Assembly: GCA_037957365.1 (NCBI GenBank)
Contig: JARHVA010000666.1
Coordinates: 2,754,501 to 2,818,500 of the forward strand
Direction of reading: 5' to 3'
Length of the DNA stretch: 64,000 nt
Source: Torreya grandis
Taxonomy: Eukaryota; Streptophyta; Pinopsida; Cupressales; Taxaceae
Below, in pieces: positions 48,142 through 60,224 of this stretch (position 1 is its first letter; each line of letters opens with the position of its first letter). A program made the translations under genes and the position numbers. Under the pieces are notes generated by a model that saw nothing but the letters and a program-made list of their open reading frames with translations, ran no database searches and was not told the origin of the DNA.

Positions 48142-49167
48142 ATAAATTGGTGAAGGGAGAAAATGTTTTGAACATTATTGACTCATGCAAAGCTAGCAAA
48201 AGACTCTATTTTAAGAGATCTTGTAACTTTTGATCAGCAATGGGGATAGTCATTTTAGCTAGGATAGTCTTATATCTAAGAACATAATTTGTAATATTCT
48301 CATTTGACCTTTATTTATATTATGAAATTTGGGCATAAGAAACCTTGTCACATATGTTAATGATAAAATGAACTAGGAACATGTTAGCTAAAGGATCAAA
48401 AGCTTTAATCAACTGATTCAGTAGATTATAAAACCATTGTAGAGCATAATAATTTTAACTCCATAGAAATATCTTGGCTAGTAACCAGTCATTTGACACA
48501 TAGTCCAAACATTATATACGAAAAGCTCTCAAGTGTGTCTTTGGATCACCCTTACCATCATATAAAGTGAACTTGGGTTAAACAAAACCTAGTGGCAAGG
48601 GTGTAAAAATAATATGGCATGCTAATGGTGTATGAAGTAGAGAAAAAGAGTCCAAAGCCTATGTTGGTCTAGAGGTACCTTTCTCAAGTTGTAGCACTTG
48701 GATTGAAGATATTTTATCTCTTGCATAAGGGCAAGCACATCAAGAGATAAATATGTACTAGTTGTAACTAGTGGTGCCTTATAAGAAGGTCGGGCTACTA
48801 TAAGGGGTTGTTAAGACATAGTTACCCCCATAGTGTCATTTGTAATTGGTTTTTCTAAAGGAATGGAAGAATAAACTCACTTAGTCTTTTTAATTTCCAT
48901 TATATATTGTAAGATAAGGGCATGATCTCAGAGTTGTTCCCTGAGTCTCTCTCTAAAACATTATAAAATCAAATCTTTATTGATGATAACATCATTATCA
49001 ACAATAGGTAGAAGTGGATCAATAAATTGATGTGGTGGAACATGATCATAAGTGTGTGTATCATTATTGTTATTATCATACTACTTATTATAATTATCCT
49101 CATGGAAATTAGTGTAATCTAGATGTGTAGGATTTGTAGTAGGAAACTAAGCTGGTTGTTTATCCAT
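48142..49167 (-). pseudogene. E1 gag, N-terminal part
   Basis: The ATG at 49167 opens MDKQPA. The gag core region (about 48580-48250) is recognisable by DNA alignment to E2 45720-45390 but is more frameshifted. It is cut at 48142 by the E2 insertion and continues at 34373. Not functional. Confidence 0.75.
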
Positions 49168-49597
49168 GGTATATGGAAAATTTTGAGGAATTTAGGTGAA
49201 TTTAAGAGGGTTGACACTAAGTATTGCACTTTGTCTCAAAGTAAGAGATGCAAGGAGCTTAGGTGGCATAAGGAAAATAACTTGAAAAATGAAAAATAAG
49301 ATTAAATAAATGTAATCTAGGATTTGAAAAATAGAAAACTGGAATGTGTATAAAAAAGATACAAAGCTCACAAACATTTAAGGTGATACCTAAAAAACAT
49401 AGGGCCCTAGTATATACAACTAGGGTTTGAGAGAAAATGATTTTTAAAATTAATATGGTAAATTTTAAAAATTTAATGTAAAATTACTATTTAAATATTA
49501 AAAAAATTTAGAAAAATAATAAAAAAATCACCTAAGAATTTTCCCTAGGGTTTCTAGGGTTTTTTATGTGCAAACAAAGTAAGTTAGGTTCACCAAA
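49168..49597 (-). other. E1 leader and primer site
   Basis: A/T-rich non-coding leader, with the TTTGGTGAACC primer-site sequence running left from 49597. Confidence 0.55.
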
Positions 49598-50804
49598 TGA
49601 TTTATATTTTTTAGTAATAATTGGGTTTTATTACTAATTTAGCTAACAATATATATTAATAAATTAGTAAAAAATATATCAATAAACACAGTCCTAATTT
49701 GTATAATTATTTATCTTTTTAACCTTTCTAAAAATAGTAATAAGGAGAAATATAACTTAGCTTGAAATTAGACTGAAATGGTTGATACAGAGGTTAAAAC
49801 TAGCTTTGAAGGACTAGGAAGGTGTCATAAACCTAGATCTAGCTTTCATTTGATGAAAGGATAGGATCATCAAAAACAAGACACTTTGGGGTCCAACACT
49901 ATATTCCAATCATGTTTTTGTTGTCCAAACTACTCACAAAGACCTAAAACTTTCTCAATATTTTCATTGTGCCTATATAAGCCTACCTATGAAATATTGA
50001 GTGTTGGTTGTTGATGAAGCTCACTATATATCTAATTTAATCTTCAAAACCCTAACCCTCCATCATGCTTGATAAAATAATATTTGAATCATTTGAGAAA
50101 GGGAGGTTAGTGTGTAAGATGCACTGAATGTGTAATCCACACCCCTTATGTGGGCACACTACCTACATACCAATACTCTAAAGAGGGATCAAGCCGTATG
50201 TAGTTCTCCCACCTAATGGGATTTATGCAATAGTGTTATGAAAATGCAAAAATTCTAAATATAGAGTGCTTGAGGTGGTTAGGGATTGTTATGAGGGTTT
50301 GAGAATGTTTGCATCTATGTTGGGTGACTATATGCAGAGAATAGGGAAGTTTGCCTTAGTACCTTTGTTGGTATTCTTGTTTATTTTGTAAGATGTGTCA
50401 CCCTTTGAATAAATGAACTTTTGATGGGATTTTATAGGTAACAATTTATCATGGTTTAGATGCATTCACACCAAGTTGACATAATGAAGGAAAGGGACCA
50501 GATAAAAATGACCATTGGGGCTCAAAGTGCAAATGGATAGGAATGCTAAAAATGGAACACTTTAGGGTCTAGTGTTATAGTCTAAGTATGAAACTCCTAT
50601 CCTATAGGATCAAGACCTACAGGAATAGGATTAACATAGTGAATCTTATCTGGCTGAGGTAGAATCAGGGTTCAAAAGGTTTTGGATGACTGATAATGAG
50701 AAAAAATGTGTATAAAAGGGTCACAAGAACATGCTAAAAGGACCTATGGATGGGGTGTCATAAGCCACCTCAAACTACCAATTTGGGAATTTTATATGAC
50801 TATA
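49598..50804 (-). repeat. E1 5' LTR
   Basis: On the minus strand it starts TATAGTCATATAAAA at 50804 next to GATCT and ends AATCA at 49598. Confidence 0.9.
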
Positions 50805-50809
50805 GATCT

Positions 50810-51490
50810 ACAAAAATCCCTTGCATGGAGAATAATAATCCTAAGAGTTTTCCATAGGTGACACCAAAAATACACTTATACATATTAATTATAACTTTTT
50901 ATTTTATGAGATGATTAAAAATGATATCAAGATCATGAAGATGGGTTTCACAATGCTTTTATTTGGCAATACAATCATCCACATAAGTTTTAACTATTTT
51001 GTGGATGAGTTCGTGAAAGATATGAATCATTGGACATTTATAAGTTGCTCAAACATTTTGAAGGCTGAAGGGAATCTTAACATATCAATAGGTTTCCCAT
51101 TATTTACTAAAGGTATTTTTATGTTTATCTTCAAGAGAAATATGAATTTGGTTATATCTCAAAAAACCATCCATGAGGTGTAACATCTCATATTCAGTTG
51201 TAGAATCAATAATGACATCAATGGATGGTAAAATAAATCTATATGTAGGACATGTTAAGTTTAGATTATGAAATTCAATACAAATGTGGATGACAATAGT
51301 GACTTTCTTTCAAATGGGAATAATGTTGGATACCCATTTAGAGTAATATGCATGATTAATCAACTTAGCATCAAGGAGCTTGATAATTTCTTTGTGACAT
51401 AAGGTGGAAACCTTGGGATGGAACTTACATTTATTTTGGGACACAATTTTTACATCTGGTTATGTTATGATGTTATGGACAACTATGACA
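50810..51490 (-). pseudogene. Gypsy element F reverse transcriptase, palm and fingers
   Basis: Minus strand from 51490: KFHPKVSTLCHKEIIKLLDA, SKWVSNIIPI, ICIEFHNLN (where the family has RxCxDYRxLN), CPTYRFILPSID, then LMDGFLRYNQI at about 51177-51145, a PFSLQN block and an ATY block, and the catalytic YVDD at 50985-50974. It then continues to GIFVD, where E1 is inserted at GATCT. The order and motifs are those of plant Ty3/gypsy RT. The YVDD box is intact, but several stops and base losses break the frame. The gene continues at 29061. Confidence 0.85.
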
Positions 51491-53020
51491 GGGTCAATTT
51501 TAGGTATGTCTTTATATGACCAAGCAAAAGATTCATTATAATTGTCAATAAAGAGGCTATAATTATCTTTATCTTCATGACAAATTTTCTTAGAGATAAT
51601 AATTAGTCAAAGAGAGGTAACTATTCCATAATTGATTACAAAATTTTCCTTAACAATCATGGTATTTCCTTTTGGGAAGTGATAAGGGGTTGAAGGAAGC
51701 TTAGAAAAAGGAATTTTTTTTTTATATCAAAACTAGCAACAAAATTACTAAAGAAAGGATACCTTTTCTTAAAATTACCAATATTTTTATATTGGTGAAG
51801 AAGTTAAGGGTCTCTAACATGGAGTAATTATAATATAGCTCAATCACTAGGAAGTGTAGGTAAAGGTCCATGGTATTAAAAATATACTTCAAGGTACACA
51901 ACATAATTACCTTTTTTGTCAAAGTCAAAATGGATTTGTCTAATAGTAACAACTTTAGTATTTAAGATAATATCATGTGGTGAAGGATAAGGTGAAATAA
52001 TTTTGATGGATAATATCATCTAGGCTTATGTAATCTCATTTATAAGGATTGGGTTAAGGTCTATCAAGTTATTGGGCATAATTAATAGGTACAAGAGTAA
52101 TTTTGGTTGTATCAACCTGGCCAATATAGGTTTCTCTAAGTTATATGTTAAATAAACTATATTGACACTTGGTGATTCTTGGCCAATGTAGTTGGGTGGT
52201 GAATATTGGATTGTCTTAGGTTTCCCAATATATTTTGGAAGTTGATTGATAGGTTAAACGGTATCTACCTATTTGATATCATTAGAATTGTGGTGAATTT
52301 GATGAACAATATCAAGCTAGCAATGTCATTAGATTTAGGAAAATAAATAATTTGTTGAATAACCCATGTATTTTTTTCCAATGGTGGGTTGAAAAGAGGG
52401 ACCTATGCTTGAGGTTATGGTTCATCATCATTATAATAAAATTAAATGTGAAACACATGAACATCTCAGTTAAAAGTATTTATTTTTGTGAGTATTTTGA
52501 TAGTGCATTAAATCCAAATTCAATGACTGGGTTTGGGCCATAATGTAATCATCATCATAAGAAAAATATTTTTTACATGTATGAGAAGCTAGATGGGAAA
52601 TTTAAGTAGAAGTATCCTTAGTGGACACACCCATGTTAGTGAAAGTACAAGGGGGAATTAATAAATGATCTTGATGGAGTTTGGATACCCTAAAATCAAT
52701 GTAAACAAATTCATATTTTGTGTAAGAAGATTCATTAACATCGCATGGGGATTTTCATTATTGTCATCAATCAAATGAATGGTCCTATCTCATGGAGGGA
52801 GATAATGAGGGAGACATTCTAATATATAATTAGGTAACTTAGTGGTATTACAAATGTTTTACAATGCATTTGGTTCATCATCATCATAGTTTTCAAAAGT
52901 GACTTAGAGATCATGATTCATATTGATGAGCTCAAGGAGAGGAGAATTAATATAGGGGAAAATTAGGATACAATACTGATATTGAGGGTTAGGAAGTTAA
53001 ATTCCCAAAGGGTTTGGATT
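51491..53020 (-). other. F region between protease and RT
   Basis: A decayed, mostly unreadable part of the F polyprotein. It contains two or three TATCAACCTGGCCAATATA-like dyads at about 52105-52195, the phrase also reiterated in F at 55.6-57.9 kb. No other domain recognised. Confidence 0.45.
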
Positions 53021-53400
53021 TTATTCATGTTTGTAATGTTTTCCATTGTGAATTATATTTGTGCATTGACTATATAAAGATGTGATAGATCTCATTCGAT
53101 GAGTCCATGGATGACCTAAAAAGATGTTATAAGAAAGTGGAAGGTATAAAACCATAAACTTTGTGTTTTGTTTTGGGTCCAATAATAAAAGGGATCCAAA
53201 TACAACCAAGATTATTTTTATTATTTTTTATCAAATCCACAAGAAGTGATTGTAGTTTGATTAATATTATATTTGGAATACCCAAGTTGTTGGAGTAACC
53301 AAATAGAATTAACATTGATACTGAATCCTTAAACCACCAATACATTTTGTATTAAAGTATTGTTAATTATAATAAAAACAAATATGGGTGGGTCATTATC
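53021..53400 (-). pseudogene. F protease
   Basis: Minus strand 53345 onward: a degenerate active-site block (KDSVSMLIL near 53330), then GYSNNLGIPN. In a second frame come a YLPLSYNIFLGHPWTHRM block at 53150-53090 and an S-x-x-S/T-L-x-Q-like end. The YNxxLGxPWxH block is typical of plant gypsy proteases. One frameshift near 53200 and an altered active site; inactive. Confidence 0.65.
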
Positions 53401-53899
53401 TCAAAAAATAATCTCATCATTAATCATTTCTTCTTAAGGAAACTCTATGGAGAGTTTATTATAGGAAGAATATTGAGTGATGTTTTCAATAGCATGAACT
53501 TCTCTAGGTTTATAACCTTTTAACCTTTAGATAGTAAATTTAGATTCACTATATGGGGAATCTTTAATGTCTTGTAATTATTGCATGAGTAACTTGTGAT
53601 GATAAGGAGAAACTCTCATAAGATCTATTAGAGGATTTTTTTAAGGCATGGAATTAAGTTAACTTAGAAAATTATATTTTTGTTTAGAGGTTGATCTATA
53701 ATGATACTTAGGTTGATTAATAATTGTGTTCTTAAGAGGAACAATATTATAAGGATTGGTAGAATTAAGTTGAGGCTCCATTGGTAAAGAGGGCTCATCC
53801 CTAGTTTTCAGATACAAAGATGAAGTAGTAATGGTAATAGTATCCTCTTGAATTTTTTCTTCAAGATATGATATGGATTATTAGGTTTTGTTATTAGAT

Positions 53900-55113
53900 C
53901 TTTATGAGTGGGATTATGATGGAAGTTGACCTTTTATACATTGACATATTTGGGATTGGTATAATATTAATCATAGCCATCATCAATAACACAAGCATAT
54001 TTTTTAGAATGTTATGTATTGGGATTTGATGGTTTTGATATTTTTTTAGATTTTTAATTTGTATATTTATAATTATAGGTTAAATTTTGATATTCCTTAA
54101 TATAATTTTTTATGGTGATCTTTGATAATAATGTCATGATCAAAAATTTCCCCTAGGATGATAGCTACAATAATTTTTTTGAGAATGTGACATGTCTTAT
54201 GAGAGTGACCAATGTCAACATGGAACCAAATTTTTTTTTAGGATCATACCATGGTGGGGGAGAAGTATTAGTGTAGAAAAAAGGTTTAGATGGAGATAAC
54301 TTCTCGATTTTCTACATATTGAGTGGTTTGTAGGAGGGAAATTGATTATCTAATTTATATGGTCCCATTTTGGTTTAGGGAGGCTTTATATTAGGATTAA
54401 GAATAATGATAACATTAATTTTAGTTTGGAAATATTAATTTTTAGGAATTTAATGAGGTTCAAATATAACCATAAGTAAATCTTGCCTTTTTTCTTCATC
54501 AAAAGCTTCTTCTAAGGTTTAGGGAGAGAATATAACCTTGTATTGAAGAGGAGATTTAAGAGTGGTAACAAAGATTGTGGAAATATTATCATCACTAATT
54601 TTATGCTCCACTTTGTGAGATAAATACTTTCATCATTTGATGAAAGTGTGATCATATTTTTTAATAAGTTGCTTAGTATTGATGAAATGGTTAAGGCTAT
54701 TTAGGAAAATAATTATGTTGGAAGACCTTAACTAGAGTATTGAATAATTCCTCTATTTGTGTAATGAGATGTTTAGTAAATTGTTTATACAATTATAACA
54801 CATCTCCAATAAAGTTTTTGGATAGAATTCTGGTAGTAGTGAAGGTATTAGTTTTAACCCATTCCTTATAGAGGTTTCCAAAGATTTTAATAAAGATAGT
54901 TGGATATTTAGTCCCATCATATGTGATAGTTGGAGAGATGTTTCCAATGTAAATGGACAAAATGAATGGAGTTAAAGGTTCATTTTGAATGTGTTGAATT
55001 ATTTTTTTATATGTAGGATGTTGAGGGATAATTTTCCCATTGGAATATCCAAGAGGAGAAGGAATTTTTTTTTTATTTGGTTGAGTCATGATGACTTGAC
55101 GTAGACTAGCCAT
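53900..55113 (-). pseudogene. F gag
   Basis: The minus-strand ATG at 55113 opens a clean frame of 106 codons with TYDGTKYPTIFIKIF, matching the YDGxxDPxxHxxxF entry of the gypsy gag core. Further on, near 54235-54185, WFHVDIGHSHKTC retains the His-x4-His... Cys pattern of the knuckle. The parts between are full of stops. The true start may be upstream. Inactive. Confidence 0.7.
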
Positions 55114-58100
55114 TTAAAAAATGTGATTTTGCATTTGACACATTTGAGAACTACTAGAATCTTGCATAAAATTAATTTAATGAACCATTTGTGAAATGAA
55201 TTGAGTTGTATCTAAAGGTGTATTTTGATTAGAAGTAGGGGGATTGCCAACATTAGCTATGGGTAGAGAATTCCCAATGTTGGTTTCCATAAATATCATA
55301 GAATATGTGGGAATCTTATTAATACCACCACATTTGTTTAGACTATAAATAGTGTTATCATCAATATTATCAATAATCTTGTAATTATCTAAATCTTTAG
55401 ATTAGTTTCTTTCAAACATGTTACATTCAATATATCTATAATTATTTTGAGAAAACTTTCACCATAAAGATTTTTATTTAATGGTGGATAAGGTAGGGAG
55501 AAAGGAACAACCCATATAGAATATAAATGGGTTAAGGTTGGAAAAAGATATTTTAAGAGGTGGAATCATGATGTTAAGTAATATGTAAATTTGATGGAAA
55601 AAGTGATTGATTACAAAAAATAAATGGTATTAAGCAGGTCGATGTAATTAGTTTCTAGGTCTAGTAAAATGAATTTACCATTGAGGTTGATGTAGTGTAG
55701 AGATTAAATATGGCACTGCTAGTGGTTAAAAACAAACCGTATCAATTTGGATGATACAGTGAGTAATGAATTATAAAAATCATACTATATTGGGTTGACT
55801 GATATATTAGACTAAAGGAGGAATAAATAGATTGTATCCATAGGGAAAATATAGTCATTGAAATATAAATAAATTATATTGGGTTGGCTAATATAGTTAG
55901 TTGAAGGATGTTAAAATTAGACTGTATCAATATAACTAATGTAGTAAAGGAAACAAACACAAGGAATTATATCAAACTAGTTGATTTAGTTTAAACACAA
56001 ATAAATGTATCAAATTGGTTGATGTAGTTATAACCCACATCATAGAAAGACATTAGGGTGACTGATATAGTCTTCAATATAAAAAATAAATCAAGTAGAA
56101 AATTACATCTAAATAATTTTCAAAAACAAGATCATGGAGATATACTAAAATGATTTGATTGATAGTGTGGGATCTTGAATATACTTTATCATTAATATAT
56201 TGGTGTTAGTCCAATTTTTTATAGCACCAACTATAGAGGCTACACCATACTTTTATCCCACTAACCCTATTTATGAGGGTACAATGAGATTAACATACCT
56301 AGGAGATACGCTCCTCTCAGGTGCACCAAAAAACTAAATAAATGGTGAGTTTTTTAAGTTAAGTAAAAAGGGAATCTTAAGCATTTCTAATATACTATGA
56401 GGTACATGGAAACTAAAATCTATGTTTAGTTCTATAAAATGGATTGATTATTATAGAAATACCCCTCATGCCAGAGTGTTGGTAAATTTAAACAACCACT
56501 TGGCACATAATGACAACAACTAAGTTATTTTAAAATTTACAAAACATAGTTTCTAAGAAAAGTCAAAAAAAGAGAAAATAAAGTTAAAAAATTAATGATG
56601 AAAACTAGTTTGAAATCATTCAATAAATTGAAATAAATAGAAATACAATGGTATCAAGTTTAATGATATAGTTATAAATTAAATATGTTTAAGATAAACA
56701 CACATAGCTATAATAGACTGGTTGATACAATTGAAAACATAGAACATAATTATATCAGGTTGGATGATACAATCTATGTAAACACAAAATGGGCTCAAAC
56801 TGGTTAATGTCATTCATAGATAAGAAATAAATTGTATCAGTTTGGTCAATGTAATTTGGATGAAGGAATATAGGTTGGAATAGGTTTCAAATTGGGTTCA
56901 TTAGAATGTATTCATGGGCTAGGATTAACTTATAACTATACTATCTCAATTAAATTAGAATTAGAGAAGGATAAACAAATAGAGCTCATAATATTCAGTT
57001 AGTTCAGGTAATGACCAATGAAATCCATAAATTTAGTATAGGGTTGCCTGTGTTGTGAATTATAAAAGGAAGGGGTCCAAATACTAATCCTATGACATGA
57101 TGAAATAAATTTCACTATACCTCTATGAAATTAAATGATTTCAAATAGGCAATGTTAGTAAGTATGCATCCAAACTCAACTAAACTAGGGGAAAAAGGTT
57201 TAGAATGTTATTAATTGGTACAATGTTATAGTCATCCAAATGGGGATCTAGGTAATATAAAATGGAATATGTAAAGTCTAAGAATAATATATCCATATTA
57301 GTATTAAGAGTAGAGATAACCTAGATAAAGATACACACACATTTAATCACTAAACAATAAGTAACATCTAACTATTAAGTAAATGAAGAAAAGTATATAG
57401 CGTTAGAAATACTTATATTGGAGTGGACCCATCAAGCTTCAATATCCCTCTTGGATCAAGTGGATATTTTCATGATATGTTATGGGTTGAATACTTATAA
57501 TGGTTGGATAAATACTCAATATATCCTTAGCTAGGACTTCTTTTGAGATCTAAATATTACCACAAGACAAGCTTCTTCAAGACAAGGTTATAGACCACAA
57601 ACTTCTCAAAATATGACTTAAGGTAGAAGTGTGAGAGAAATAAGAGTGAAAAGAGTGTATATGATATGATTGGAATGAAATATGAACTTTATGTATATTG
57701 ATCTAATACCTAAACAAAATCATAAATACTAAGTCAATAATATCAATTAGGCCAATACATTTGAAAGATCCAAGCTAACACAGAATGATATTGGCCAAGC
57801 CAATATAGTATAAATGTCAAAAGATAGGCTAAAAACTACATTGATCTAGTTGATAAAGTATAAAAAGTGAAAAGGAACTAAATATATTCTATCAAACTGG
57901 CTAAGGCCATATGATATAAGGGAAACTAACATGACTGAATAGGATAGGATGGAAGGAGGTAAATGGAAAGATAATTTGAAGAAGTTAGGTTGATGATAGG
58001 AATGGTGCAATCATGATATAATAGAAACATATCTCAAAAATGACCACAAGTCTACCAACCCATTTCTCAGTTCATCCTTTAAGGTGTGCACTTAGAGAAA

Positions 58101-58210
58101 TTAATGTTTGACAAGTTGATGAAAGAGAAAACATCAATATATTTCTAAAGTGAAAAATATTATGTGTATATAACTTCTCATGCCACTAACATGTGAAATG
58201 TATCAGCTGA
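55114..58210 (-). repeat. F leader/5' LTR region with reiterated dyads
   Basis: No coding frame. Three clusters of a roughly 20-bp dyad lie at 55637-56075, 56670-56860 and 57735-57915, spaced 36-51 bp within a cluster. The clearest is GATATTGGCCAAGCCAATAT near 57788. A TGGTGCACCTGAGAGG phrase on the minus strand near 56330 could be a primer site, and TATA-like boxes lie near 56260 and 56215. The evidence conflicts, so I do not fix the LTR borders. Confidence 0.5.
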
Positions 58211-59022
58211 TGTTGGGCCCTAAATTTTTCATTTATTTATCCTAAGTAATTTTTGAAGATAATAATGTATAAGATAGCATAGATGTTGAATAAATATGGC
58301 ATGGAAGACCATAGTGCATGAGAGGCAAGTTACGAATACAAAGGAAACATGAAACATAGAGGAACTAAGAATGTAAGACTTAGACATTAGTAAAAGACTT
58401 AGGAAAGGGTATAGAAATTAAAGATAGTTATGGAATGATTCGCTTGAATATCAAAGAATAATAGTCAATCATGAATCCATCACCAATCCACAAGAATATA
58501 GGTTCATGATAATGAATATTCAGCATAGAGAGAATATATAGGAGAAATTAGGTCCAAGTCATGAGGAATTAAATATAATGGCTTCCCATAACTCATTTTT
58601 GCTAATGTTCATTGGTGATTCATCACTATGTAATTATTTATATAACTAAATGGTTAGGGTAGAAACATGTATAAATACCCTCTTGTTTTACTTAGTGTGT
58701 TTGTTGGTAATTATAATCTTGAATCATTATAATTTTGGATGTGACTTATGTATGTAATGAGAGGAATCTCTTGTGTTGATAAACTATCTTGTGTAGTGTG
58801 ATTATAAATACAATGGAATCATTACTCTTTTATTATCAATTTGTGCCCATCTTTTTCTATGATTATTTAATTAGGGAATGAATTAATAGTTAAGATTTAT
58901 TCAAGGAACCAAGTATGTATTTATAACTAAGTTTTTGTTTGAGCACCCTAGCATAGTTAATTAAATAAATACACCACCACATGATAAAACCAAAAGCAAT
59001 CAATCTTAGGTTGTGTGCTTCA
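58211..59022 (+). repeat. Possible solo LTR, plus orientation
   Basis: Starts TGTTGGGCCC and could end GTGTGCTTCA, flanked by GCTGA (58206-58210) and GGTGA (59023-59027), a 4-of-5 match. It has a strong TATA box TATAAATA at 58670-58677 and a copia-like following region (ATGAGAGGAATCTC). No partner copy is in the window, so the ends are provisional. Confidence 0.4.
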
Positions 59023-60224
59023 GGTGAGTGTATGAGAACCTTTATTATGTGATATATCAGCATGTTATCTTGTTGGGTCTCTGTTGGCTAGATATTTTTC
59101 AAGCTAAAAAAATTACCCAGGTAATCATGAGATTAAATCCCCTTCATTTAATAGTGAAGCTCCTATATACTTATGTCTACTTACCTCTAATTTTATATTG
59201 TTCACAGTTATTCATAAATTGTACAAATTATGTACAAGTTGCCTTGTTTTTGAGGTATTACTTTAATCACAGTGTTCATAAACCATAACAAGGTGATTTT
59301 GTAACAAGTAAGCAATTGTTTTAGAGAATGTGTAAATAAAATTTGGAAAATCAAGAGTGGAAAACTAGAATGTGTGGAGAAAAAGAATTTGTACTCCATA
59401 ATAAGCAGTTTTATATATCTTATTGAATCCACACAAATAAATAAACATTTAAGAGATGATAATATTTTCAAAAAATGACTAAGAAAGATTGAAATTCACA
59501 TTAAAATTAAATATAAAAAAAAATTTACCATTTTAATTTTCACAAATCCACCAAATATCTCTTTACATGTAATGTTACATAAAAAATAACTTCTTTCTCA
59601 TTCATTTAGAACCAATTTCATACAAGGAAAAACTCAAAAATCTAAACACAAAGTTTTAGATTGCTTAAAGTCTCTTGCTTTAGTTACAATTACTATGCAA
59701 AAATTATCATCATCCATAGGTACATAGACCTACACTTATATTTATACAAAATAGATGATAAATTTTAAAAGGAAACAATTTATTCATAACCCATGTGTTG
59801 CACTAAAATATGTGAGACACATCTTCCTCAAATTTATCTTGTGTGGCATGCAACAAATAGTGACATGTAGCTCTTCTTGGTCTTTTTATTTGGATTGAAC
59901 ACAACTACTTTACATGTAGCACAAATCTCACTTAAGTAATTTACTCTTAGAAAATGACTCAAGTAATAGTGTTTAGCCAAGCTACTTGAGTCTTACAATT
60001 TTACAAAGTAATATACCTCAGCAAGTAACTCTACCAAATGTCTTTATTTAAAAGTAATTTCTTCTAACAAAGTTACTTTACAAATAGAATGAATAGGATT
60101 GGAATAACATGGGAAGAAGGAAGAAGAAATTATTTAAAGGAAGAGTAACAATAATCATTCTACCTCATGGACTTTGGATCTACATTTCTTTCTATAATTA
60201 ATGTGTTGAGACATCATCAACTAT
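59023..60224. other. A/T-rich region with no recognised gene
   Basis: No credible coding frame, LTR end or repeat array on either strand. Short open stretches at 59028-59288 and 59208-59471 oppose each other and lack any motif. Confidence 0.4.

Larger units (their letters stand above)
29067..50804 (-). mobile_element. Element E1: RT-less gypsy element carrying nested E2
   Basis: Flanked by a perfect TSD GATCT (29062-29066 and 50805-50809) in the RT gene of F. The LTRs are 29067-30278 (3') and 49598-50804 (5', minus orientation). The primer site is left of 49598, the gag start at 49167, and the purine tract at 30279-30290. Without nested E2 the element is about 8.0 kb. Gag and protease are recognisable, RT and integrase are not. 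LTR ends are TA...CA rather than TG...CA. Confidence 0.93.
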
